Source: Planotetraspora silvatica (GTDB lineage: Bacteria > Actinomycetota > Actinomycetes > Streptosporangiales > Streptosporangiaceae). From it: DNA of 64,000 nucleotides. The notes below the pieces were generated by a model. That model had not been told where the DNA came from and made no database searches. It saw nothing but the letters and a program-made list of their open reading frames with translations. The stretch is from NCBI RefSeq assembly GCF_016863315.1, contig NZ_BOOQ01000038.1, forward strand, positions 62,001 through 126,000. Direction: 5' to 3'. The translations under genes were made by a program, and so were the position numbers. Positions 25,531-34,148 of this stretch are shown here, piece after piece; positions within the stretch are counted from its first letter, which is position 1; the number at the start of each line of letters is the position of its first letter.

Positions 25531-25803
25531 TTGATCTTCACTCCGGCATAGGGCAGATCATCCCCGTCGCCATCCTTCGCGCTGAGTCCGCGGCTGACGA
25601 TCCCGCCCATGGCGTCAGCAATTGCACGATCTCTGTCCTTGGCAGCGTGCAGATAGACCGTGGCCGCCTTCGTGTTGGAGTGGCCGATGCGCGTCATCAG
25701 TTCCTTGAGGTCGTGCCAGCGGCCGCCGCCAGCGTGTTCCCCATGTGCCGAAGGTCATGGATGTGGATCTTTGGCAGTCCGGACGCGACGAGCGGGATGG
25801 ACG
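25531..25803 (-). pseudogene. Tyrosine integrase, frameshifted C-terminal fragment
   Basis: The minus strand reads IPLVASGLPKIHIHDLRHMG, NTLAAAAGTTS, then shifts frame near 25710 and continues KELMTRIGHSNTKAATVYLH, AAKDRDRAIADAMGGIVS and a tail ending GVKIN at a TGA. HDLRH, GHSNT and the YLH tyrosine are the C-terminal R, H and Y of the tyrosine recombinase active site. The first ~300 residues are gone, cut off next to the histidine kinase stop. Phage or AICE origin is likely. Confidence 0.75.
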
Positions 25804-25832
25804 GGCCTAGGTGGAGCTAGCGCCGCAGCACG

Positions 25833-26939
25833 TCAGTCGAATAGTACTGTCACGTCCAAGCCGCCCTCGGGACGTGGATGGGCCGTCAACTGCGCGCCGT
25901 GTGCTTCGGCGACGGCCTGCACGATGACCAGGCCCAGACCGTGGCCGTCGGCGGTGTGGGTTCGTTCCGTACCGAGTCGCTGGAACGGTTGGAACAGCCG
26001 CCGTACGTCCTGCGATCGGATGGTTGGGCCGGTGTTGCCGACCGACAGGCGCGCGTGCCCATTCGTGAGTTCGGTGGCGATGGTGACGTGTCCGTCGGGA
26101 ACGTTGTGGCGGAGCGCGTTGTCGACCAGATTGCCGATCATGCTGGCGATGAGGTGGGGGTCGCCGCTCAGCGGTGCAGGGTCCAGCGATGCCTGAACCG
26201 TGATGGATCGCCGGCTGGCCTCTGCACCGCGCGACATCATCACCCGGTTGGTGACATCAGCCAGGTCGACCACTTCCCGGTGCTCGATACCCTTCTGGCC
26301 TTCCGCCAGCGTGAGCAGGGCGTCGATCAACCGTTCCTGCCGTTCTCCGAGACCGAGCGCTTCCTCGCACGCGGCTCGCAGGCTGGCCTCGCTCGCGTCG
26401 GGGTCGGCGAGCGCGACCTGGAGTACGGCGCGCTGACCGGCCAGCGGGGTGCGCAGCTCGTGCGAGGCGTTGGCCACGAAGTGGCGCTGCGCTGCGAACG
26501 AGGAGTCCAGCCGCTCGAACAGGTCGTCGAGGGTGCGACCCAGCTTGACCAACTCGTCGTCCGGGCCGTGCAGGCCGAGCCGCCGGTTGAGGTTGGTGGC
26601 GGAGATCTCCTGGGCGGTCGCGGTCATGGCACGCAGCGGGCGGAGGATGCGTCCGGCCAGCCACCACGCGGTCAGCGCGGTGAGGACCACGACGATGACC
26701 GCGACGGTCGCGAGCGCGGCGTCGACCTGCTGGGTGGCTGTGTCCGGCGGAGGGACGGCATCCCCCGCCCGGAGGCGGGCCTGGCCTCTCCCCAAGAGGA
26801 AGCCGGCGACCAGCAGCATCGGCACGATCACGGCCAGAACCAGGCCGGCGTACAGCGCCGTGAGCTGCACGCGCAGGGACGGCCTGCGCAGGTGGCGCCG
26901 GGCACGGCCGATCACCGTTGGGTGCGATGCGGCATTCAT
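25833..26939 (-). CDS. Sensor histidine kinase
   Basis: 368 residues: two membrane helices (about 28-50 and 75-98) with a short outer loop, HAMP, NASHELRTPLAGQRAVL (His about 160), N box (NLVDNALRHN), GHGLGLVIVQAVAEAHG. The very short sensor loop suggests intramembrane sensing. ATG overlaps the response regulator stop (ATGA). The gene end adjoins an integrase remnant. Confidence 0.92.
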   Translation of the reverse strand: MNAASHPTVIGRARRHLRRPSLRVQLTALYAGLVLAVIVPMLLVAGFLLGRGQARLRAGDAVPPPDTATQQVDAALATVAVIVVVLTALTAWWLAGRILRPLRAMTATAQEISATNLNRRLGLHGPDDELVKLGRTLDDLFERLDSSFAAQRHFVANASHELRTPLAGQRAVLQVALADPDASEASLRAACEEALGLGERQERLIDALLTLAEGQKGIEHREVVDLADVTNRVMMSRGAEASRRSITVQASLDPAPLSGDPHLIASMIGNLVDNALRHNVPDGHVTIATELTNGHARLSVGNTGPTIRSQDVRRLFQPFQRLGTERTHTADGHGLGLVIVQAVAEAHGAQLTAHPRPEGGLDVTVLFD

Positions 26940-27601
26940 CGCGGAGCTCCGATCCGGTAGCCGCCCTCGCGGACGGTTTCGATCACCGGCGGCTCGCCGA
27001 GTTTGGCCCGCAATCGGCGCACCGTCGTCTTGACGGCCGTGGTGAACGGGTCAGCAGCTTCATCCCAGACCCGTTCCAGCAACTCCTCCGTGGACACAAC
27101 CCGGTCACCGGCGGCGAGCAGGCATTCCAGCAGGGCGAACTCCTTCGGGGTGAGCATCAAGCGCCGCCCGCCACGAAAGGCCACCCGCCGGCTCGGGTCC
27201 AGGGTCAGATCTTCCGCCTGGATGATCGGCGGTACAGCGGGCGCCGAGCGCCGGCCCAGTGCGCGCACGCGGGCGACGAGTTCGGCGAAGTCGAACGGTT
27301 TGGGGAGGTAGTCGTCGGCGCCCAAACCCAGCCCCTCGACCCGGTCCCGCACGGTGCCCGCGGCGGTGAGCATCAATACTCGCGACCCGGCGCCACCGGC
27401 GGCGATGTCACGGCACACGTCGTCGCCGGGTGTGCCCGGCAGGTCGCGGTCCAGCACCACCACGTCGTATCGGGTGGCCGCCAGATGTGCCAGAGCGTCG
27501 TCGCCGTCGAGAACGACGTCCACCGCCATGCCCTCGCGGCGCAACCCGGTCCCGATCGCCCTCGCCAGAATCTCGAAGTCTTCGACGACCAGAACGCGCA
27601 C
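26936..27601 (-). CDS. OmpR-family response regulator
   Basis: 221 residues: receiver (VVEDFEILARAIG; phospho-acceptor Asp in VVVLDRDLPG; LTAA; YLPKPF) and OmpR-type winged helix ending ETVREGGYRIG. The GTG at 27601 is chosen because AGGAGG is 6 bases upstream; upstream residues are not receiver-like. Divergent from a Tat-exported protein gene; the strong 17-bp-arm dyad between them is a probable operator. Confidence 0.9.
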   Translation of the reverse strand: MRVLVVEDFEILARAIGTGLRREGMAVDVVLDGDDALAHLAATRYDVVVLDRDLPGTPGDDVCRDIAAGGAGSRVLMLTAAGTVRDRVEGLGLGADDYLPKPFDFAELVARVRALGRRSAPAVPPIIQAEDLTLDPSRRVAFRGGRRLMLTPKEFALLECLLAAGDRVVSTEELLERVWDEAADPFTTAVKTTVRRLRAKLGEPPVIETVREGGYRIGAPR

Positions 27602-27688
27602 GACCGTCCTCCTCGCCGGTGGTGGTGCCGTCTCCCGCCCATCGCGTTCGGTAGGCGGCGACCGCACTGCTCACGATGCCAGGGATCG

Positions 27689-27729
27689 GGTGTCAGCCGG
27701 GTGTCAGCTGCCGACACCCGGCTGACACC
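27689..27729. promoter_or_regulatory. Strong dyad with internal direct repeats
   Basis: GTGTCAGCCGGGTGTC and its exact complement are separated by 7 bases (arms extend to 17 bp). The left arm also contains 11-bp-spaced GTGTCAGC repeats, the pattern read by OmpR-type regulators. Lies between the divergent response regulator and Tat-protein genes. Confidence 0.65.
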
Positions 27730-27801
27730 GGCCGTGCCATACAACCATCCCGGAACGGCGTCCAGCACACGAGCGAAATTCTCATTCGGAAAGGACCGGA
27801 C

Positions 27802-28857
27802 GTGAGAGATCCACAGTTGACGCGGCGTAGGTTCCTGGCCGTCACCGGTGCCAGTGCAGCGGCCGGCGGACTGCTGACGACCAGCTCGACGGGCAGCGCC
27901 CATGCGGCCACACCGGACCTCACCCGGGCGGTGCTGGCGGCCTTCGAGCGCCACCAGCTCGTTGCGATCGGTGAGTCACACGGTCAGCAGGAACACGGTG
28001 ACGCGCAGCAGATGCTGCTCGCCGATCCGCGGTTGCCGCAGGTGGTCGACGACATCGTCGTCGAGTTCGGCAACGCCCTGTACCAGCCGACCATGGACCG
28101 GTTCGTCGCCGGCGGGGCGGTCGATGACCCGGTGTTGCAGCAGGTCTGGCGGAACACCACGCAGTCGCCCGGGGCCACCGGCGACCAGCCGATCCGTGAA
28201 CAGTTCTTCCGGACTGTGCGGGCGGTCAACTGGACGCTGCCCCCGAAGCGAAGGATCCGGGTGCTGCTCGGGGATCCGCCGATCGACTGGTCCCACATCA
28301 CCACGCAAGACCAAGTGGATGCCTTTCTCGACCAACGTGATGTCCACATGGCGTCAGTGGTGGAGCGGGAAGTGCTCGCCAAGGGACGCCGGGCACTGAT
28401 CTGCTACGGCAGCGGGCATGTGATGCACTCGCCGGCACCAGGACAGAACGCCGACCACGGAGTCCCGCTGATCGAGGAACAGACCGGCCAGCACGTCTAC
28501 GTGATCGTGGCCGGCAGCCATCCCCGCCTGGCAACCTGTCCCCGGCGCACCGTGATCCCGTGCTCGGGCACGTGGCTGGAATCCACCGACGCGGGAGAGT
28601 TCATGGACGCGCCGCGGCTGTGCGGCGTCCCCTTGGGGAAGCTGGCCGACGCCGTGCTGTACCTGGGGCAACCGACGGACCTGACGCAGTCGCTGTGGAA
28701 CCCTGCGATCTTCCTCGATCCGGAGTACTGGGCAGAACTCCAGCGGCGCAACGCGCTCAACGGCAACTTGATCGACCTGGAACAGTACCGGCAGGAGCAG
28801 CCGATCACCTGGCCCGCGCCGCCTCCCGTGAGCTGCGCCACCGACCAGGGTCACTGA
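27802..28857 (+). CDS. Tat-exported Tiki/ChaN-like (erythromycin-esterase-like) protein
   Basis: 351 residues. N-terminal twin-arginine signal (RRRFLAVTGASAAAGG). The mature part has LVAIGESHGQQEHGDAQQML, VVEFGNALYQ, RIRVLLGDPPIDW, RRALICYGSGHVMH: the E-S-H and later G-S-G-H motifs of the ChaN/Tiki/EreA-like superfamily, whose members include heme-binding and peptidase-like proteins. Substrate unknown. GTG start with AAGGA upstream. Divergent from a two-component system with a shared dyad, so probably its target. Confidence 0.75.
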   Translation: MRDPQLTRRRFLAVTGASAAAGGLLTTSSTGSAHAATPDLTRAVLAAFERHQLVAIGESHGQQEHGDAQQMLLADPRLPQVVDDIVVEFGNALYQPTMDRFVAGGAVDDPVLQQVWRNTTQSPGATGDQPIREQFFRTVRAVNWTLPPKRRIRVLLGDPPIDWSHITTQDQVDAFLDQRDVHMASVVEREVLAKGRRALICYGSGHVMHSPAPGQNADHGVPLIEEQTGQHVYVIVAGSHPRLATCPRRTVIPCSGTWLESTDAGEFMDAPRLCGVPLGKLADAVLYLGQPTDLTQSLWNPAIFLDPEYWAELQRRNALNGNLIDLEQYRQEQPITWPAPPPVSCATDQGH

Positions 28858-29103
28858 CTGCGAGAAGCGCCGATTCACCCGGTTTTCGGCGAAACTCCGC
28901 CAACATAAATACGAAGTACTTTCTCACTTTTAGGCGGCTGTAGTGCCGTGTGTACGGCAGAGGGAGCGGTTCCCTATCGGCCGCTGAGCGCGGTTGGACG
29001 ATGCTGGCCGCGACCGGCCGGCCGCTCGGGGTGCGTAGCCGCGGTAGGCCCGCCACTCGTCCTCGACGTCGAACGGGTCACCCGTGAGCCGGTCGACCAG
29101 GTC
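28858..29103. other. Gene-less stretch upstream of Tn3-type remnant
   Basis: Holds a short AT-richer segment (28890-28930). A minus-strand frame near 28990-29100 reads LVDRLTGDPFDVEDEWRAYR and looks coding, but it has no recognisable family or intact ends. Confidence 0.3.
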
Positions 29104-29385
29104 GGCGACAGGCGACACCGACGGGGCGGTCGGATCCGACGCCGGAGGAGTTGGAGCGGTTCTTCTTCCTGGATCAGGCCGCGTTGGAGCCCGCGCGCCA
29201 GAACGTCGGCGGCACAACCGGCTGGGCTTTGCAGTCCGGTGAGGGACGGTGCGGATGCTCGGCATGTTTCTGGAGGATCCGGGGGACGTGCCGCGAGTGG
29301 TGGTCGAGTACGCGGCCGAGCAGCTGGGTGTCGATGATCCGTCGTGCATGAAGGAGTACGGGGAGCGGCTGCAGACTCAGGGTTC
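29104..29385 (+). pseudogene. Tn3-family transposase N-terminal (DUF4158) remnant
   Basis: Three frames together give PTPEELERFFFLDQAALEPA, RRRHNRLGFAVR, then GTVRMLGMFLEDPGDVPRVV and VEYAAEQLGVDDPSCMKEYG. This is the DUF4158 N-terminal domain of actinobacterial Tn3 transposases, broken by at least two frameshifts. The remaining ~850 residues are absent. Confidence 0.7.
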
Positions 29386-29901
29386 TCGTGGTGGGACGAC
29401 GGTGTCGACGAGGCCGGTGAGGACGTCGTAGACGAGTCCGGAGACCTGGATGCCGTCGAGGCAGGGTTCTGCGCGCAGCGCGGCGACATCGCGGGTGACG
29501 GCGGCCCGCGGGTCGCCGACTGCGACGGCGGACAGGTTCTCCTCGGCCACCTCGAAGTAGGAGGTCAGCATGTCGGCCCGGTTCTGGATGAGCGTGAGGC
29601 CGCACTGGGTGTGCTGGAGTACGACGATGTGCCTCTCGGACGGGATGTCGGGCTGGTTGGCCCGCGCCACCTCCTGGAGTATGAGCAGTTGCTCGATCGT
29701 CCGCGGGGTGACCCGTCCGCCGGGGTTGCGCAGCACGGCGATCTCGCCTTGCTCGGCGCCGAGTACGACGGCTGGATCCACCCGGGGGTCGAGGCAGGTG
29801 ATGACGGTGGTGTTCAGGCTCGGCCGCATACGCAGTCGCGGGTCGAATCGCGTCTCGGCGAACACTCGGTTCCGGCGGATGAGGGCTTCCAAGATGCTCA
29901 T
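29377..29901 (-). CDS. Beta-carbonic anhydrase-like protein
   Basis: 174 residues. Zinc ligands of the beta class are present: ITCLDPRVD (Cys about 36, with the Asp38/Arg40 dyad) and LQHTQCG (His about 97, Cys about 100). Converts CO2 and bicarbonate if active; some relatives act on other small molecules. It overlaps the end of the Tn3 remnant at its 3' side by a few bases. Confidence 0.88.
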   Translation of the reverse strand: MSILEALIRRNRVFAETRFDPRLRMRPSLNTTVITCLDPRVDPAVVLGAEQGEIAVLRNPGGRVTPRTIEQLLILQEVARANQPDIPSERHIVVLQHTQCGLTLIQNRADMLTSYFEVAEENLSAVAVGDPRAAVTRDVAALRAEPCLDGIQVSGLVYDVLTGLVDTVVPPREP

Positions 29902-30101
29902 GGTGTGCTCCTTCGGGACACGAATACTGAGTCGATGTTCAGGAAGATGAGCTGCCGGCCCGAGGTGGTGTTGTCGGGTTGGTAGCGCGGTACGAACCGG
30001 CGGGTGGGGGTAGGCGAATCCGTCGTATTGCCGGTAGTGGGTGTCAGCGGGCCCCGAGGACGTCCGTGCTGTAGTCGTGCCGGCGCACCCTGGCGGGGGG
30101 T

Positions 30102-30143
30102 GCCCGGTGTGATCGCTATGAGCTCATGACCACCACACCGGGC
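30102..30143 (-). terminator. Inverted repeat after the SDR gene
   Basis: GCCCGGTGTG (30102-30111) pairs perfectly with CACACCGGGC (30134-30143), 11 bases past the SDR stop on the minus strand; the 22-base loop is long, so termination is plausible but not certain. Confidence 0.5.
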
Positions 30144-30153
30144 TGCGGGCGAG

Positions 30154-30858
30154 CTATCGCGATGCGAGAGCCGGGTACAGGGCGGTGACGGGCTGGGAGA
30201 GCGCGGCGTGCACACGCTGGGTCATGTCGTCGACGAGTACTTCGTGCTCGCCGGCCTCCAGCGCGTCGAATACCGGCGCGACGACGTCGGACGGCTTGTG
30301 CTTGTCGGGCGAGGGGTTGTCGGCTTGCATCGGCGTGTCGGTGGGGCCGAAGTAGGCGCCGAGCACCTGCACTCCGTCGGGTGCGAGTTCGAGCCGGATG
30401 GCGTTCGTCGCCATCCACAGGCCGGCCTTGGAGACGCTGTGGGCCTTGCCGATCGCGAACCAGCTGAGGACGGAGCCCACGTTGACGAGCGCGCCCTTGG
30501 CCGATCGGAGTGCGGGTGCGAGGGCGCGGGTGAGGCGGATCGGTCCGACCAGGTTCGTCTCGATGGTCGCGGTGATGTCCTCGATCGGGGCGCTCAGCAG
30601 GTCACCTCGGGGGAAGACGGCCGCGTTGTTCACCAGGACGGTGGTGTCGCCGGCCTCGCCCGCGGCCCGTTCGATCGAGGCGGGGTCGGTCAGGTCCAGG
30701 TGCAGCGGCACGACGCGCTTGTCGTCCCATTCCTTCGGGTTTCGCGCGGCGGCATAGACACGGGCCGCGCCTCGCTCGAGGGCGGCCTGGACGAGTGCGG
30801 TACCGAGCCCGCCGTTGGCGCCCGTGACGAGGACGGTCGCGTTGTTCAGCGATGTCAT
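30154..30858 (-). CDS. Short-chain dehydrogenase-like protein with His replacing the catalytic Tyr
   Basis: 234 residues. VTGANGGLGTALVQAALERG, LDLTDPASIE, NNAAV and NVGSVLSWFAIG are typical of SDRs, including the catalytic Ser. The YxxxK motif reads HSVSK: a CAC codon where TAC would give Tyr. Activity may be reduced or altered. Third gene of an operon with an NmrA-like protein and an MFS exporter, controlled by the divergent HxlR regulator. ATG at 30858 has GGGAAC upstream. Confidence 0.88.
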   Translation of the reverse strand: MTSLNNATVLVTGANGGLGTALVQAALERGAARVYAAARNPKEWDDKRVVPLHLDLTDPASIERAAGEAGDTTVLVNNAAVFPRGDLLSAPIEDITATIETNLVGPIRLTRALAPALRSAKGALVNVGSVLSWFAIGKAHSVSKAGLWMATNAIRLELAPDGVQVLGAYFGPTDTPMQADNPSPDKHKPSDVVAPVFDALEAGEHEVLVDDMTQRVHAALSQPVTALYPALASR

Positions 30859-30910
30859 CTTCTTGTTCCCTTTCACTCAGCAGTGATCTCTTGCGATGAG
30901 AAGGCCGGCG

Positions 30911-32182
30911 CTAGGCCGCATGGGCCTTCCGGCGCCGTGCAGTGCGCGTGCCGGTGACGACCACGCCGGCCATGGCCAGGACCGCGATGACGATCCCGAA
31001 GCCGGTCGCCATGGACGTCACGCCGACGGCCCCGGCGAACTGGCCGGCGATGATCGCGGGGATGCCCATGGCGAGATAGCCCACGAGGTAGATGGCGGTG
31101 AACAGCCCCGCGCGCTCGTGAGCCTTCACCTCGGGCACGAGTCCCCGGGTGATCCCCGAGAACGACGCACCGAGCCCCGCGCCGCCCAACACGGCGGCGA
31201 TCCACAGGAAGGGCAGTGCTTCGGCGCGGACGCTCACGATGAACTCGAACGCGCCGACGGTTATCGCACTGGCTCCGAGAAGCCTCAAGTGGTGAGGCCG
31301 CACGCCGGTCGTGATCGCCGATACCACGGTCCCGACGCCGAAGGTGACGAACGCGGCCAACGCGCCGACGAGTGGGGTCCTGACCTCGAACACGGCGCCC
31401 ATCACGATGGGGACCAGGCCCAGGAACAGCGCCATCGTCATGAACGCGCTGATCACCACCGGCATGGTTGATGCGAAGAGACCGCGTACCTGGGGCGGCA
31501 CCGAGACGCGCGGGACCAGCGATGCCAGCGCGCCCGGCTTGCGGGACGACGTCTCCGGGGTGAACACGGTGAAGACGGTTCCGGCGGCCATGACCACGAC
31601 GAGAACCCGCCAGGCCGTGAACGCGGGGTCGGAGACGAACTGGTCGAGCAGGCCCGTGAAGAGCGCTCCGATGCCCAGGCCCGCCAGGGGCGCCATGCTG
31701 GTCATCAGGGCGCCGAGCTTTTTGTGCCGCTCGGGAGCGAGTTCCACGACCGCGGCGCTGAGCGAGCTGGAGGCCGCCCCGGTGGCGACTCCCTGGACGA
31801 TGCGGGCGGTGATGAGCCAGCCGATCGAGGGCGCGAACAGGAATACCAGCATCGCCGCCAGTTCGACCGTGAGCGCAGCGATCATGAGTGGGCGCCGGCC
31901 GACGTGGTCGGACAGTGATCCGATCACCAGGATCGCGATCAGGAGCGCGATGGCGTAGACGCCGAACGCGAGCGTCAGTTGCCAGGGCGCGAGGCCCCAG
32001 TTCTTCTGGTAGATCGGCAGGAGCGGCGTGGGGGCGCCGGCCGCGACGAGGATCGCCACCATCGCCGCCGAGATGCCGGCGAAGCCGACGGTGCGCGGCA
32101 GGTGCGGCCGGTGCGAGGACGGGTTTTGCGCTCGCCGGCCTTCGGGGCCGGAAAGCAAGCCAACCGTGTCTGGATTGGTCAC
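30911..32182 (-). CDS. Major facilitator superfamily transporter
   Basis: 423 residues with 12 predicted helices. Loop 2-3 has SDHVGRRPLMI and helix 5 has TGAASSSLSAAVVEL, features of drug/metabolite exporters of the DHA1 type. GTG start. It sits 13 bases after the NmrA-like gene and 52 before the SDR, so one transcript. By context it likely exports or imports a small electrophile or aromatic handled by the two oxidoreductases. Confidence 0.9.
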   Translation of the reverse strand: MTNPDTVGLLSGPEGRRAQNPSSHRPHLPRTVGFAGISAAMVAILVAAGAPTPLLPIYQKNWGLAPWQLTLAFGVYAIALLIAILVIGSLSDHVGRRPLMIAALTVELAAMLVFLFAPSIGWLITARIVQGVATGAASSSLSAAVVELAPERHKKLGALMTSMAPLAGLGIGALFTGLLDQFVSDPAFTAWRVLVVVMAAGTVFTVFTPETSSRKPGALASLVPRVSVPPQVRGLFASTMPVVISAFMTMALFLGLVPIVMGAVFEVRTPLVGALAAFVTFGVGTVVSAITTGVRPHHLRLLGASAITVGAFEFIVSVRAEALPFLWIAAVLGGAGLGASFSGITRGLVPEVKAHERAGLFTAIYLVGYLAMGIPAIIAGQFAGAVGVTSMATGFGIVIAVLAMAGVVVTGTRTARRRKAHAA

Positions 32183-32195
32183 AGCACCACCTAGG

Positions 32196-33095
32196 TCAGT
32201 CTCTGCCGCCGTTGAGGAGGTCGGCGTGCGAGCGGGCGTACTCGCCGACCGTCATCGACCGGCGGTCGGTGAGTTTCTCGATGTTGTCGTCGGCGCCCGA
32301 CATGCGGCCGTTCTGGTAGTCGAGCATCGCGCCGGTGATGTGCGCGACGCCGTAGGGGGGCACGCCGGCCGCCTCGAGGTGCGCGGCGTACTCCGCCATG
32401 GGCGGGTTCTCAAAGACGATCTTCCTGCCCAGGGCCTCGGTGAGTTCGGCCGCCATCTGCTCGTGGCCCATCTCGACCGGGCCGGAGAGCGGGATGGTGG
32501 TGCCGATGTGCGCTTCGGGGTGCAGCAGCAGCGCGGCGATGGCGCGCCCTTGGTCCTCGGCGGCGACGGGGGAACTGGTGCCCTCGCCCACGGGCATGTA
32601 CAGGACGCCCTCCCGCAGCTTGGGCAGCATCCAGGAGTACTGCAACCACTCGAGGAAGAGGGTCGGGCGGAGATGGACGACGTTCAGCCCGGACCAGTTG
32701 AGCACCTCTTCGGCGATGTAGGTGTCGCGGCACGAGGGGCTGGTGGACTCGCGGTTCGCGGACCGCTGGGAGCAGTTGAGGACCGCCTTGACGCCCGTCT
32801 CCTTCGCGGCCTGGGCGAAGTTGACGGTCGCGTGGATGAGCCCCGGCGCGACCGGATAGCACAGATATGCCGCGTCCACGCCTTCCATGGCCGGCCGGAG
32901 GGTGTTGGGGTCCAGGAAGTCTCCGACGACGACCTCGGCTCCCTGGTCGGCGAGGGCCTGGGAACGTGCGTCGATGCTGCGCACCATGGCCCTGACGTTG
33001 AGGCCGAGGGCGATGGACTCCCGGACGGTCGCTCGCCCGGTGTCACCGGTCGCCCCCGAGACGAGGACGGTCTTGCTTGTAGCTGATGAGGACAT
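32196..33095 (-). CDS. NmrA/SDR-a5-like NAD(P)-binding protein
   Basis: 299 residues. VLVSGATGDTGRATVRESIA (dinucleotide binding), AMVRS, GDFLDPNTL and HLRPTLFLEW are typical of atypical SDRs of the NmrA/quinone-reductase-2 group, which sense or reduce with NADPH. Start ATG at 33095 is preceded by GGAGAA at 6 bases. First gene of the three-gene operon repressed by the divergent HxlR regulator. Confidence 0.9.
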   Translation of the reverse strand: MSSSATSKTVLVSGATGDTGRATVRESIALGLNVRAMVRSIDARSQALADQGAEVVVGDFLDPNTLRPAMEGVDAAYLCYPVAPGLIHATVNFAQAAKETGVKAVLNCSQRSANRESTSPSCRDTYIAEEVLNWSGLNVVHLRPTLFLEWLQYSWMLPKLREGVLYMPVGEGTSSPVAAEDQGRAIAALLLHPEAHIGTTIPLSGPVEMGHEQMAAELTEALGRKIVFENPPMAEYAAHLEAAGVPPYGVAHITGAMLDYQNGRMSGADDNIEKLTDRRSMTVGEYARSHADLLNGGRD

Positions 33096-33431
33096 ATGGT
33101 TCTCCGCTGGTCGATTCACGATGCGGTTGTGGACTGGGTGGAGTCAGCAGCCCCGTGCCGAACGGATCGGGGATCTTCGTGCCGTACGGCACGAGCCGAG
33201 TGGCCGCGATCCCGACCGGCAGGGTGCACCGGGAGTCTCCCGGCGCCGGTTCGCGTGACGAGCAGCCCGCCGATCACGGGTTCGAGGTGAGGGCGAAGGC
33301 GTCCGGGCCCGCCGTGGACGCGGCGAGCGACGGGGACCGTACGCGGGCTGTGCGTGACTGCCCGTCGCAACTTTGGACTAGGACGGTCGCCCAGGTCCGT
33401 TCGGTCATGTCGGTGACCCTAGGCGTGATAC

Positions 33432-33463
33432 TTCGTTTTTGCAAGTCAACTTCACAGAACGAA
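33432..33463. promoter_or_regulatory. Concentric dyad, likely HxlR operator
   Basis: TTCGTT (33432-33437) and AACGAA (33458-33463) share exactly the same centre as the inner palindrome AAGTCAACTT (33443-33452). The site lies 38 bases before the HxlR gene in an AT-rich promoter, in the divergent region of the operon. Confidence 0.7.
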
Positions 33464-33500
33464 TCGAACAGCAGATTAAAGAGATTGCTATAGTTGAAGC

Positions 33501-34148
33501 ATGAAGCGTCGTGATTACGGGCAGTACTGCGGCCTGGCCCGCGCGTTGGAGCTCGTGGGCGAACGATGGGCGCTGCTGATCGTGCGCGATCTCGCAGTGC
33601 GGCCGCACCGCTACACCGACCTGCTCGACGGGCTGCCGGGCATTCCCACCAACGTGCTCTCCACCCGACTCAAGGAGCTCGAGCAGTCGGGCATCGTCGA
33701 ACGCCGCGTCGCGCCGGCCCCGCAACGCGGCGTCCTCTACACGCTGACCTCCGTCGGCCGCGAACTCGAGCCGGCCATCTTCGCCCTCGGGCGCTGGGGC
33801 GCCGCGCACACGGGCGAGCCACGGCCGGGCGAGATCGTCACGCCCGAGTCGCTGATCATGAACCTGCGGGGAGTATTCAACGCCGAAGCCGCGGCCGGGG
33901 TGACCGCGACCTGGGAGGTCCGCGCCCCCGACCTGGTGGTGCACCTCGCGGTCACCGACGGGAAGCTCGAAGCCGGCGTAGGCCCGGCTCCAGGCGAGCC
34001 CGATCTCGCAATCGCCTTCCAGCCGGACGGGCTCCCCTCCTACTGGGAGCTCACCCGGGCGGCCAAGTGCGGGCTGGTCGAACTGTCCGGGCGCCGCGAA
34101 CTGCTGAACACCTTCCTGCACCTGTTCGCCATCCCCCAGCCGGCCTGA
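33501..34148 (+). CDS. HxlR-family regulator with C-terminal SCP2-like domain
   Basis: 215 residues. N-terminal HxlR winged helix (about 10-95): YCGLARALELVGERWALLIV, RPHRYTDLLDGLPGIPTNVL, STRLKELEQSGIVERR. The C-terminal ~105 residues have the SCP2-like fold (TWEVRAPDLVVHLAVTDGKL). This two-domain form is common in actinobacteria and senses hydrophobic or aromatic ligands. Divergent from the NmrA-MFS-SDR operon. Confidence 0.92.
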   Translation: MKRRDYGQYCGLARALELVGERWALLIVRDLAVRPHRYTDLLDGLPGIPTNVLSTRLKELEQSGIVERRVAPAPQRGVLYTLTSVGRELEPAIFALGRWGAAHTGEPRPGEIVTPESLIMNLRGVFNAEAAAGVTATWEVRAPDLVVHLAVTDGKLEAGVGPAPGEPDLAIAFQPDGLPSYWELTRAAKCGLVELSGRRELLNTFLHLFAIPQPA

